Under the pieces are notes generated by a model, which saw only the letters and a list, made by a program, of their open reading frames with translations, made no database searches and was not told the origin of the DNA. A DNA stretch of 35,214 nt from contig NZ_JAJNKE010000030.1 of the NCBI RefSeq assembly GCF_021043395.1, positions 1-35,214 of the forward strand. Direction: 5' to 3'. Shown here one piece after another: positions 22,417 to 29,720 of this stretch. Within the stretch, counting starts at the first letter, position 1. Each line of letters opens with the position of its first letter. Position numbers and translations under genes: made by a program. This DNA is from Clostridium guangxiense (lineage in GTDB: Bacteria > Bacillota > Clostridia > Clostridiales > Clostridiaceae).

Positions 22417-22595
22417 TATTTTGAAATGTTAAATAAAATTAATAAATCTAAGAGGGTAATTATTAAAAGCCTAAGAAGTTTCAATAACTCGCTGGATGCT
22501 CAGACAGATTGAAACATCTAAGTCTTTTAATAATTACCCTCTAATATTTATAAAATTTTATTTAAATCATTTCTTCAATACTATACCTTCAAGTA
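22402..22595. repeat. 194-bp near-perfect hairpin element overlapping the MATE stop
   Basis: Outer arms of 19 bp are perfect (22402-22420 and 22577-22595), and inner arms of 19 bp are perfect (22451-22469 and 22524-22542). The stretches between pair imperfectly, as does CTAAGAAGTTTCAAT with ATTGAAACATCTAAG. The loop holds ACTCGCTGGATGCTCAGAC, nearly identical to a stretch at about 2124-2143 in the 1878-2491 element. The left outer arm contains the last codons and stop of the MATE gene. It likely acts as transcript end or an mRNA-stabilising structure, and shares modules with the other large palindromes. Confidence 0.8.
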
Positions 22596-22610
22596 TGTGG
22601 TTTAAAGGAA

Positions 22611-22637
22611 CATTTTTCTCCGTGCCTACGGAAAATG
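22611..22637 (-). repeat. CCGTAG/CGGAG hairpin module, copy 4
   Basis: CATTTTTCTCCGTGCCTACG followed by GAAAATG is a 27-nt near-palindrome. Read on the minus strand it is ATTTTCCGTAGGCACGGAG and then AAAAATG, the same form as the modules at 2250, 2347 and 7867. It lies 15 bp beyond the 194-bp hairpin in an otherwise empty gap. Confidence 0.55.
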
Positions 22638-22801
22638 ATGCTACGATGCAATTTTGAGTGATAAATTAATTATAAGATAGTGTGAAGTTAATAAAATTGC
22701 TTTTTAAATGAGTTAATTACGAATATTATGAGTTTCTATGGTTAAAAATATATACAACTAAGGATAAAATATTTGAAATTCTGTATAAGAAGGAAGTTGA
22801 A
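22638..22801. other. Leader of the first germination operon, no clear promoter
   Basis: This is the remainder of a gap of nearly 400 bp. From about 22719 the sequence is repeated upstream of the second gerAB copy (from about 23885), ribosome binding site AAGAAGGAAG included. A sigma-G promoter is expected on biological grounds, but I cannot point to a convincing one. Confidence 0.4.
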
Positions 22802-23887
22802 ATGGAACGATTAAGTAAACATCAACTATTTGCTTTAATGTTTATATTTGAAGTTGGAAGCACAACTATTTTTGCGTTAGGAATTGAGGCAAAGCAGGAT
22901 GCATGGATTGTAATATTGGTTGCTTTGCTAATTGGACTTATATTTGTATGGGTTTATACAGAACTTCAAAATGCATTTCCAGATAAAAATTATGTTGAAA
23001 TAATTTTTGCTGTACTTGGTAATAAACTTGGAATACCGTTTGTCATATTAACTATGTTAGGATACTCTTGGCAATGTGCCCGTAATCTCCGTGAATTTGG
23101 AGAGCTTATACTTATGACCATTCTTCCTGGGGTTCCATTATGGTTTATAAATTTTTTATTTATATTATTAAGTATATATACTTTATCAAAAGGAGTTGAA
23201 GTACTAGCTCGTACAAGCGAAATAATTGCACCTGTAATGATAGTATTTGCAATATTTATATACACATTTGTATATATATCTGGAAATCTTGATTTCTCAA
23301 ACTTAATGCCAGTTTTAGGTGGAGGCATTAAACCAGTAGCGAAGGTTGTGCCAGATGTAGTTGTATTTCCATTTGGAGAGATGTTTGTTTTTTTGATGTA
23401 TTGGAATCGTGCAAATGAAAGAAATATTGTACGAAAAACCGCTGTAAAGGCTGTATTTTGGTCCGGCATATTGCTTTCGATTTCTTTGATAATGGACATC
23501 AGTGCGTTGGGAGTTAAATATACTTCTATTGCTACAATCCCGCTGCTGGAAACTATAAGATTGATTAATGTTGGAAATATAATAACAAATATAGATTCTA
23601 TAGGCATAATTATTATATTTTTTGGTGGCTTTTTTAAGATGTCTACATATTTAAATGCTATTGCTTCAATTCCTACCATATTATTTAAGATCAAAAATTA
23701 TAAATTAGTACTTATTATTACAGGAGCTATTTTATTGTGGTTTTCTATTGTGTTTGAACCTAGTTATTCATATCATAAATGGATGTTTCCATTCGATGCA
23801 CGGCATTTTGTCATATTTTATGCTAATATTGATCCGCTGTTATTATTATTTATTTACAAAATAAAGAGGAAAAGGGTTCAATTATGA
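22802..23887 (+). CDS. gerAB: Spore germination receptor B subunit (GerAB-type), tandem copy 1
   Basis: 361 residues, about ten membrane segments, of the GerAB/APC-like permease family. Visible features: the N-terminal RLSKHQLFALMFIFEVGSTT, ARNLREFGELIL, LMPVLGGGIKP in the central loop, FPFGEMFVFLMYW and RLINVGNIITNIDSIG followed by FFGGFFKMS, all typical of B subunits. The protein sits in the spore inner membrane and is the likely nutrient-binding subunit of a GerA-type receptor with A and C subunits. The ATG at 22802 follows AAGAAGGAAG. It heads the cluster AB-AB-small-AA-AC-D-AB. Sporulation-specific expression in the forespore is expected. Confidence 0.9.
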   Translation: MERLSKHQLFALMFIFEVGSTTIFALGIEAKQDAWIVILVALLIGLIFVWVYTELQNAFPDKNYVEIIFAVLGNKLGIPFVILTMLGYSWQCARNLREFGELILMTILPGVPLWFINFLFILLSIYTLSKGVEVLARTSEIIAPVMIVFAIFIYTFVYISGNLDFSNLMPVLGGGIKPVAKVVPDVVVFPFGEMFVFLMYWNRANERNIVRKTAVKAVFWSGILLSISLIMDISALGVKYTSIATIPLLETIRLINVGNIITNIDSIGIIIIFFGGFFKMSTYLNAIASIPTILFKIKNYKLVLIITGAILLWFSIVFEPSYSYHKWMFPFDARHFVIFYANIDPLLLLFIYKIKRKRVQL

Positions 23888-23966
23888 ATATTGAAAGTTC
23901 TTGTGGTTAAAAATATATGCAACTAAGAATAAGACGTTTGAAATTCTGTATAAGAAGGAAATTGAA

Positions 23967-25052
23967 ATGACACGGTTAAGTAAACATCAGCTATTTACTT
24001 TAATGTTTATATTTGAAGTGGGAAGCACTACTCTTTTTGCATTAGGGATACAGGCGAAGCAAGACGCATGGCTTGTAATTTTGGCAGCCTTATTAATTGG
24101 ACTTATATTTATATGGATTTATACAGAACTTCAAAATTCATTTCCGGATAAAAATTATGTTGAAATAATTATTTTTATACTTGGAAAAAAGCTTGGGATA
24201 CCATTTGTTCTACTTAATTTGTTGGGTTATTTTTGGTATTGTGCCCGTAACCTTCGTGAATTTGGAGAACTTATAATTACAACTATTCTTCCTCAAACTT
24301 CATTGTGGCTTATAAATTTTTTATTTGTATTATTAAGTGTGTATACTTTATTAAAAGGTGTTGAAGTATTAGCTCGTGTAAGTGAACTAATTGCACCTAT
24401 AATTTTTATATTTATGGTAAGTTTATATATATTAATTTATATGTCTGGAGTTATTAAGTTTTCAAACCTAATGCCAATTTTAGGTAATGGAATTAAGCCT
24501 ATAATAACAACTTTACCAAGTGTAATTGTATTTCCTTTTGGAGAAATGTTTGTTTTCTTAATGTATTGGAATTATGCAAGTGAAAAGAAAACTATACGAA
24601 AAGCTGCTGTAAAAGCTGTGACATTATCAGGAATATTACTTTGTATTTCTTTAATCATAGATATTGGTGCGTTAGGTTATGAGTATGTTTCTACTGCAGC
24701 AATTCCATTGGTAGAAGTCATAAGATTAATTAATATAGGAAATATAATAACAAATGTAGATGCTATAGGCATAATTATTATATTTTTTGGTGGCTTTTTT
24801 AAGATGTCCACATATTTAAATGCCATTGTTTCAATTCAAGCTACGTTATTTAAGCTTAAAAATAATAAGGTGCCAATTATTATTACGAGTGCTGCTTTAC
24901 TATGGTTTTCTATTGAATTTGAACCTAGTTATGCATTTCATAGATGGATGTTTCCTTTTGACGCAAGTTGTGTTGTTATAGCGTATACTAATATTTCACC
25001 GCTGCTATTATTAGCTATTTATAAGATAAAAAAGAGGAGATCTGAATTCTAA
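23967..25052 (+). CDS. gerAB: Spore germination receptor B subunit (GerAB-type), tandem copy 2
   Basis: 361 residues from ATG 23967, with AAGGAA just upstream; a GTG some 66 bp earlier has no binding site. It is the same length as the copy before it and similar throughout: RLSKHQLFTLMFIFEVGSTT, YCARNLREFGELI, FPFGEMFVFLMYWN and FFGGFFKMSTYLNAI. Differences cluster in the middle (for example LGNGIKPIITTLPS against LGGGIKPVAKVVPD) and near the C-terminus, positions that could change ligand choice. It may form an alternative receptor with the same A and C subunits. The gap to the first copy is 79 bp, and the next gene starts 21 bp downstream. Confidence 0.9.
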   Translation: MTRLSKHQLFTLMFIFEVGSTTLFALGIQAKQDAWLVILAALLIGLIFIWIYTELQNSFPDKNYVEIIIFILGKKLGIPFVLLNLLGYFWYCARNLREFGELIITTILPQTSLWLINFLFVLLSVYTLLKGVEVLARVSELIAPIIFIFMVSLYILIYMSGVIKFSNLMPILGNGIKPIITTLPSVIVFPFGEMFVFLMYWNYASEKKTIRKAAVKAVTLSGILLCISLIIDIGALGYEYVSTAAIPLVEVIRLINIGNIITNVDAIGIIIIFFGGFFKMSTYLNAIVSIQATLFKLKNNKVPIIITSAALLWFSIEFEPSYAFHRWMFPFDASCVVIAYTNISPLLLLAIYKIKKRRSEF

Positions 25053-25073
25053 AAATTTGAAGGTGATAATAAT

Positions 25074-25298
25074 ATGCAAATCATAGATTCTTTAAAAAAA
25101 TTATTAGAAGGAAGAGGCTTTTATGCAACTTTTATGTTTATGTTTTCTTGGACATATACTTTAATTTTATTTGTAGTACTTTTATGTCAAATTTTTCTTT
25201 ACATCTTTAGGGTGAAATATTATAATCCAGAGCTTAAGGATAAGAGTAAAGAAGAGAATAAAAAAAATAATGATTTAATAAAGCGAAAGGAGGGATAG
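25074..25298 (+). CDS. Small single-span membrane protein in the germination operon
   Basis: 74 residues. One hydrophobic segment (about residues 17-46, FYATFMFMFSWTYTLILFVV then LLCQIFLYIF) is flanked by a short amphipathic N-terminus (LKKLLEGRG) and a highly charged Lys/Glu/Asn tail. GAAGGTGA precedes the ATG. It lies between the second gerAB and gerAA with 21- and 4-bp gaps, so it is surely cotranscribed. It does not look like the two-span D subunits of Ger receptors; I do not recognise it. It could be an accessory or assembly subunit of this receptor. Confidence 0.7.
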   Translation: MQIIDSLKKLLEGRGFYATFMFMFSWTYTLILFVVLLCQIFLYIFRVKYYNPELKDKSKEENKKNNDLIKRKEG

Positions 25299-25302
25299 AA
25301 AA

Positions 25303-26907
25303 GTGTTTAACTATTTATACAAAAAACTTAAATTTATGCAGCTTCAAAAGCCAAAGGTAAACAATGATACAACAAAAAAAGAAAATTCCAAAGATAAGCT
25401 TTCTAAGAGTTTTGAGCATAATTTAAATACTTTAAAAAATATTTTAGGCTCTAGCACTGATATAGTTTATCGTGAATTTTCCTTTGGTTCTAAAATGCAA
25501 ATAAAAGCAGCGGTTATATTTTTAGAAGGAATGACAGAAAAGTCAACTATAAATCAAACTATAATTAGGCCGTTTATGCACGATGGTGGATTGAGTGGTT
25601 TAGAGGATCGATTACAGTCACGTAATATAGATGTAATAAAGGATGGAATAATTTCTGTTGGAGAAATAAAGAAAACTAAATCTATAAGTGAACTTGTAGA
25701 TGATTGCTTATCTGGTGATACTATATTTCTCTTGGAAGGTTCCGATGAGGCTTTAAGTATTCAGTCAAAGGGATGGAAAACTCGCGGCATAGAAGAACCT
25801 AAGACTGAAGCTGTAGTAAGAGGCCCTAGAGAGGGATTTACCGAGACGATATCTATAAATATGACAATGCTGCGACGTAAAATAAAAAATCCTAATTTAA
25901 CCTTTGAAACTATGCAGATTGGAACACAGACAAAAACCAGTGTATGTATTGTCTATTTAAGGGGAATTGCTAATCCTAAGCTTATAAAAGAAATAAAAGA
26001 GAGGTTAGGTAGGATTAATACAGATTCTATTTTGGAGTCAGGATATATTGAAGAATTTATAGAAGATGCACCTTATTCTATCTTTCCTACTGTGGGCAAT
26101 TCAGAAAAGCCTGATAAGGCAGCTTCAAAAATACTAGAAGGAAGAGCTGCAATTTTAATTGATGGTACTCCATTTGTGTTAACGGTACCTATGCTTTTTA
26201 TTGAGGGTTTTCAAAGTTCAGAGGATTATTATTCAAGGCCATATTTGGCTAGTTTTTTAAGAGGCCTAAGATTTCTGGCTTTTATTATAAGTGTGTTAGC
26301 ACCGGCTACTTATGTGATGTTATCCACTTTTCATCAGGAATTGATACCAACTACATTATTGTTTACTATAGCAGCAGGTCATGAGGGTGTTCCATTTCCA
26401 GCAGTTATAGAAGCCGGACTTATGATAATAACCTTTGAAATTTTGAGGGAAGCAGGAGTTAGGCTTCCACGACCAGTCGGTCAGGCAGTAAGTATTGTAG
26501 GGGCTCTGGTAATTGGAGAGGCCGCTGTATCCGCTGGCTTAGTAGGAGGAATTATGGTTATTGTTGTGGCACTAACAGCTGTTTCTAGTTTTGTGGTTCC
26601 TGTATATACGGATGTTATTTCTATCTTAAGAATTATTTTTCTTATATTAGGCGGAAGTTTGGGTATATTTGGAGTAGGAATAGGCACTTTATTGGTGTTA
26701 GTACACATTGTGTCTTTAAGATCTTTTGGTTCACCGTATCTATCTCCTTTAGCTCCATTAAGTACAGAGGATTTGAAAGATACTTTCGTAAGAACTCATA
26801 TTTGGAGTATGTTTACTAGACCAAGAACTATAGGATGGCATAACATGAAAAAACAAGGAATGGGGTCAAAGCCGGAGGCTCCATCAAATGAAAAAAATAA
26901 GGATTAA
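25303..26907 (+). CDS. gerAA: Spore germination receptor A subunit (GerAA-type)
   Basis: 534 residues, the usual length. GTG start at 25303 with AGGAGGG about 8 nt upstream. A hydrophilic N-terminal domain (about 1-300) has the family blocks VIFLEGMTEKSTI, VVRGPREGFTETISINMTML and RRKIKNPNL. A membrane domain of about five segments includes the PSPATYVMLSTFHQELIPT-like block (APATYVMLSTFHQELIPT), HEGVPFPAVIEAGLM, EILREAGVRLPRP and QAVSIVGALVIGEAAV. A charged tail follows. The A subunit assembles with B and C in the spore inner membrane and is proposed to form an ion channel. It is followed after 29 bp by gerAC. Confidence 0.93.
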   Translation: MFNYLYKKLKFMQLQKPKVNNDTTKKENSKDKLSKSFEHNLNTLKNILGSSTDIVYREFSFGSKMQIKAAVIFLEGMTEKSTINQTIIRPFMHDGGLSGLEDRLQSRNIDVIKDGIISVGEIKKTKSISELVDDCLSGDTIFLLEGSDEALSIQSKGWKTRGIEEPKTEAVVRGPREGFTETISINMTMLRRKIKNPNLTFETMQIGTQTKTSVCIVYLRGIANPKLIKEIKERLGRINTDSILESGYIEEFIEDAPYSIFPTVGNSEKPDKAASKILEGRAAILIDGTPFVLTVPMLFIEGFQSSEDYYSRPYLASFLRGLRFLAFIISVLAPATYVMLSTFHQELIPTTLLFTIAAGHEGVPFPAVIEAGLMIITFEILREAGVRLPRPVGQAVSIVGALVIGEAAVSAGLVGGIMVIVVALTAVSSFVVPVYTDVISILRIIFLILGGSLGIFGVGIGTLLVLVHIVSLRSFGSPYLSPLAPLSTEDLKDTFVRTHIWSMFTRPRTIGWHNMKKQGMGSKPEAPSNEKNKD

Positions 26908-26936
26908 GTGTGTTATTAGTATATGAGGTGAGTCTA

Positions 26937-28115
26937 ATGGAAAAATGCATTAATATGCTGATAAAAATAATTATATGTATTTTTATGGTGATAAGCCTAA
27001 CTGGTTGCAGAAGTGCTCATGAGTTAAATAAGATAGCTATTGTAATGGGAGTTGGGATTGATAAGGCGGAGGAACCCAATACAGTGGAAACAACTGTCCA
27101 AATAGCAAAGGTATTGCAAAGTAATGGACCTGTAAAAGGTGGAAACGGTAATGTTGGAACAACAGATTATTTAAATTTAAAAGAAAACGGTCAAAGTATT
27201 TCTGATACGGTAAAACTTTTTAATCGTAGATTGAATCGTCAGCTGTTTTTTTCACACAATCAAGTCGTAATATTTGGAGAAGATGCAGCAAGAGAGGGAA
27301 TTGAAAGATATATGGATTTTTTTCTAAGACATAGAGAAACTCGTCTTTTGGTATGGGTTTTAGTAGCTAAAGGTCAAGCAAATACAATATTGAATACAAA
27401 ACCACCAATTGAAACCACAACTGCAAGAAGTATAGGAGAATTAATTAGAAATGAACAGGAAATATCCCAAGTACCAGCTGTAGATTTAAAGGATTTTGCA
27501 TCTAGATTAGCTAGTAAAACAACATCACCAGTGGCTCCTATGATTGAAATTTCAAAAAAGGGTGATAGTAAAATAGCTTATCTTTCAGAAACAGCAGTGT
27601 TTAAAAAGGATAAAATGGTTGGAATGCTTAATAAAATGGAAACACGCGGACTTTTGTGGGGAACTAACAAAGTTAGGAATGGAGTTGTTGTTTTAAATAT
27701 GCCAAACGGTAAAGATAATATAAATGTTATGACAACACGGGCCAGCAGCAAAATGATACCTGAAATAAAAGATGGTAAACCTAGTATAAGAATAGAAATT
27801 AAGCAGGAAGGGGATTTACAGGAACAAACTTCATCGAAGGATTTATCAACTCCAAAGGCTTTTGGGATGCTTCAAAATCTTGAGGAGGATGCTATAAGAA
27901 AAGAAGTAATTGCTTCATTGGAAAAAGCAAAAGAGTTAAATGCAGATATATTTGGATTTGGAGATGTTATATACAAACATTACCCTAAGTCATGGAACAA
28001 TATGGAAAAAAACTGGGATGAAATTTTTAAAGATATTCATGTGGATATAAATGTTGATGCTAGATTAAGGAGAACAGGTAGAATTACTAAACCTATTATG
28101 TCTAATGAGCAGTAG
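26937..28115 (+). CDS. gerAC: Spore germination receptor C subunit (GerAC-type lipoprotein)
   Basis: 392 residues from ATG 26937, which follows GAGGTGAG; an upstream in-frame start at 26910 has no binding site. The N-terminal signal MEKCINMLIKIIICIF ends in the lipobox LTGC (Cys24 becomes the lipidated residue). Family blocks are ELNKIAIVMGVGIDK, LNRRLNRQLFFSHNQVVIFGE and GIERYMDFFLRHRETRL. Further on come ETAVFKKDKMVGML and the C-terminal KAKELNADIFGFGDVIYKHYP then WDEIFKDIHVDINV. It is anchored to the outer face of the spore inner membrane. Position in the operon: directly after gerAA, 35 bp before the small D-type gene. Confidence 0.92.
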   Translation: MEKCINMLIKIIICIFMVISLTGCRSAHELNKIAIVMGVGIDKAEEPNTVETTVQIAKVLQSNGPVKGGNGNVGTTDYLNLKENGQSISDTVKLFNRRLNRQLFFSHNQVVIFGEDAAREGIERYMDFFLRHRETRLLVWVLVAKGQANTILNTKPPIETTTARSIGELIRNEQEISQVPAVDLKDFASRLASKTTSPVAPMIEISKKGDSKIAYLSETAVFKKDKMVGMLNKMETRGLLWGTNKVRNGVVVLNMPNGKDNINVMTTRASSKMIPEIKDGKPSIRIEIKQEGDLQEQTSSKDLSTPKAFGMLQNLEEDAIRKEVIASLEKAKELNADIFGFGDVIYKHYPKSWNNMEKNWDEIFKDIHVDINVDARLRRTGRITKPIMSNEQ

Positions 28116-28150
28116 TTAAATCTATTTTATTATGATTGGGGTATTAAAAA

Positions 28151-28369
28151 ATGATATTTTTACAGATATGCACTTTTATAGCTGTGCTGTTAATAGAGGT
28201 TCCAGATTTAGTTAAAAATAAATATTGGCATGAACTTAAAATATTTTCTATATTTTTAGCGGCAGCATTTATACTAAGCTTATTTTATATTATAGATATA
28301 CCAATACCTAATCCTGTAAGGGGAATAGAATATTTGATAAAGGACATATTACATTTAAACTATGACTAA
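28151..28369 (+). CDS. Small two-span D-type subunit of a germination receptor
   Basis: 72 residues with two hydrophobic segments (about 2-16 and 30-48), separated by EVPDLVKNKYWHELKI. A short tail carries IPIPNPVRGIEYLIKD. Small two-span proteins with this EVP...KKYWxEL and IPNP layout are known as D subunits of GerA-type receptors in Bacillus, where they modulate germination rate. Assignment rests on this pattern and on the position after gerAC. GGGGT lies upstream of the ATG. The next gene, a third gerAB, begins 29 bp later. Confidence 0.75.
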   Translation: MIFLQICTFIAVLLIEVPDLVKNKYWHELKIFSIFLAAAFILSLFYIIDIPIPNPVRGIEYLIKDILHLNYD

Positions 28370-28398
28370 AATTAATCATTGTATAGGGGTAGTGTATT

Positions 28399-29475
28399 AT
28401 GAAGATTGAGAAAGGTATAATATCAAGTTCGGAGTTGATGTTTTTAATCATTGGTTTAATTGAATCTTCTACGCTTACATCAGCTTTTATAAGCCAATTA
28501 ACAAAACAAAATACTTGGATAGCTTTGCTAATTGGTCTTGCTATAGTATTACTTTTATTATTGGTTTATACATCCTTAAGTAAAAAAATGCCTGACAAAA
28601 ATTTAATAGAGATGAATGATTTAATATATGGATGTCATTTTGGTAAAGTGATGTCCATATTATATATTTGTTTCTTCTGGTTTATAGTTGCTGCAAATTT
28701 GAGATTTATGGGAGATTTTTTCTCAACATATCTTTTTAGTGAAACATGTATTAGTATATTCATAATAGCCATGACAATAGTATGTATGTATACAATAAAA
28801 AAAGGTCTGGAAGTTATAGCTAGAAGCAGTGTGATTATAGCTATATTAGTAATGGTAATATATTCAATTAACACCATATTTACTTTGCAATATGTGGATT
28901 TATCAAATTTTTTACCTATGTTTCAAATAAAATTAATCAACTTTATCGAAGGTGTTAATATTATGGTATCCATTCCGCTTGGTGAAATAGTTGTATTTTT
29001 AATGTTTTTTCCATATGTTAATGACAAACAAAAGATAAGAAAATCTGCATTTTCTGGGCTAATTATAGGAGGCATATTATTTTTAATTTTAATTTTGAGA
29101 AATATATCTGTTCTTGGAAACATAGGGCCTATGCATGGAGTTCCTTCATATCAGCTAGTAAAACTTATAAATGTAGGTGAAATTATAACAAGGTTAGACA
29201 TATTGGTTGCCATAGTATTTTTATTTAATATGTTTTTGAAGATTTGTATTTTTTACTATGCTACAGTATTATCTGCAGCACAGTTTTTTAAATTGAGATC
29301 TTATAAACCTTTAGTAATTCCGGTGGGAATTATAAGTTCTGTGTTTGCTGTTAGCATGTACAATTCAGCTGCAGATGAAGCATATCAGGCCGGTACATAT
29401 TCTGTATATGCAATTGTCTTTATAATTTTATTTCCTATTATTTCTCTCATTGTTGCATCAATTAGAAAACTATAG
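28399..29475 (+). CDS. gerAB: Spore germination receptor B subunit (GerAB-type), third in the cluster
   Basis: 358 residues, about ten membrane spans. It is more divergent than the first two: ISSSELMFLIIGLIESSTLT at the N-terminus, AANLRFMGDFF where the others have ARNLREFGEL, SIPLGEIVVFLMFFPYV where they have FPFGEMFVFLMYW, and KLINVGEIITRLDILVAIVF. The B-subunit fold is intact. Being third in an operon with one A and one C gene, it may give an alternative receptor with a different nutrient range. AGGGGTAG lies upstream of the ATG. No clear terminator follows; the 79-bp repeat element comes about 55 bp after the stop. Confidence 0.88.
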   Translation: MKIEKGIISSSELMFLIIGLIESSTLTSAFISQLTKQNTWIALLIGLAIVLLLLLVYTSLSKKMPDKNLIEMNDLIYGCHFGKVMSILYICFFWFIVAANLRFMGDFFSTYLFSETCISIFIIAMTIVCMYTIKKGLEVIARSSVIIAILVMVIYSINTIFTLQYVDLSNFLPMFQIKLINFIEGVNIMVSIPLGEIVVFLMFFPYVNDKQKIRKSAFSGLIIGGILFLILILRNISVLGNIGPMHGVPSYQLVKLINVGEIITRLDILVAIVFLFNMFLKICIFYYATVLSAAQFFKLRSYKPLVIPVGIISSVFAVSMYNSAADEAYQAGTYSVYAIVFIILFPIISLIVASIRKL

Positions 29476-29530
29476 ATAAAGCCTTCTACAAGTATGGGTA
29501 CTAACATTTGGTTGCGTGAGTTATCATAAT

Positions 29531-29636
29531 ATAGGAGGTTGTGAAAAAAGGTATTCTATAGGTTTTATTACACTGCGCATAAAACATTATGAGCGACCCG
29601 CAAAAAAGAGTACCTACATTTTTCACATCCTCATAT
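29531..29636. repeat. 79-bp dispersed repeat, copy B, with pairing flank
   Basis: 29531-29609 aligns without gaps to 135-213. This copy extends into TACCTACATTTTTCACATCC (29611-29630), which pairs with its own left end (AGGAGGTTGTGAAAAAAGGTA), so the whole 106 bp can fold into one long stem. Copy A lacks that right arm. It lies between the two germination operons and may end transcription of the first. Confidence 0.7.
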
Positions 29637-29676
29637 ATATTACTTACATAATGCTAGAATTATTTTTTTCGCTCAG

Positions 29677-29698
29677 GAAATACTAAAATAAGTATTTC
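29677..29698 (+). promoter_or_regulatory. Inverted repeat in the leader of the second germination operon
   Basis: GAAATACT (29677-29684) and AGTATTTC (29691-29698) flank a 6-nt A-rich loop. It ends 5 bp before the ribosome binding site AGAGGTGG. It could be an operator or a small mRNA hairpin; nothing identifies a binding protein. Confidence 0.4.
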
Positions 29699-29720
29699 AT
29701 ATAGAGGTGGCGAATTGTAA

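Larger units (their letters stand above)
22719..25052 (+). repeat. Tandem duplication of a gerAB gene with its leader, unit about 1165 bp
   Basis: The starts of the two genes are 1165 bp apart, and homology begins some 80 bp before each start (from about 22719 and 23885). It includes the leader string TGGTTAAAAATATAT, GAAATTCTGTATAAGAAGGAA and the ribosome binding site. The proteins are clearly similar along their whole length but have diverged, so the event is not recent. Confidence 0.85.

Noticed and set aside
22719-22801. N-terminal extension of the gerAB copies into their shared open leader
   Set aside because: The frame is open upstream in both copies and similar, but AAGAAGGAA sits correctly before the ATGs at 22802 and 23967, and family members begin at that point. 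Similarity upstream is explained by the duplication.
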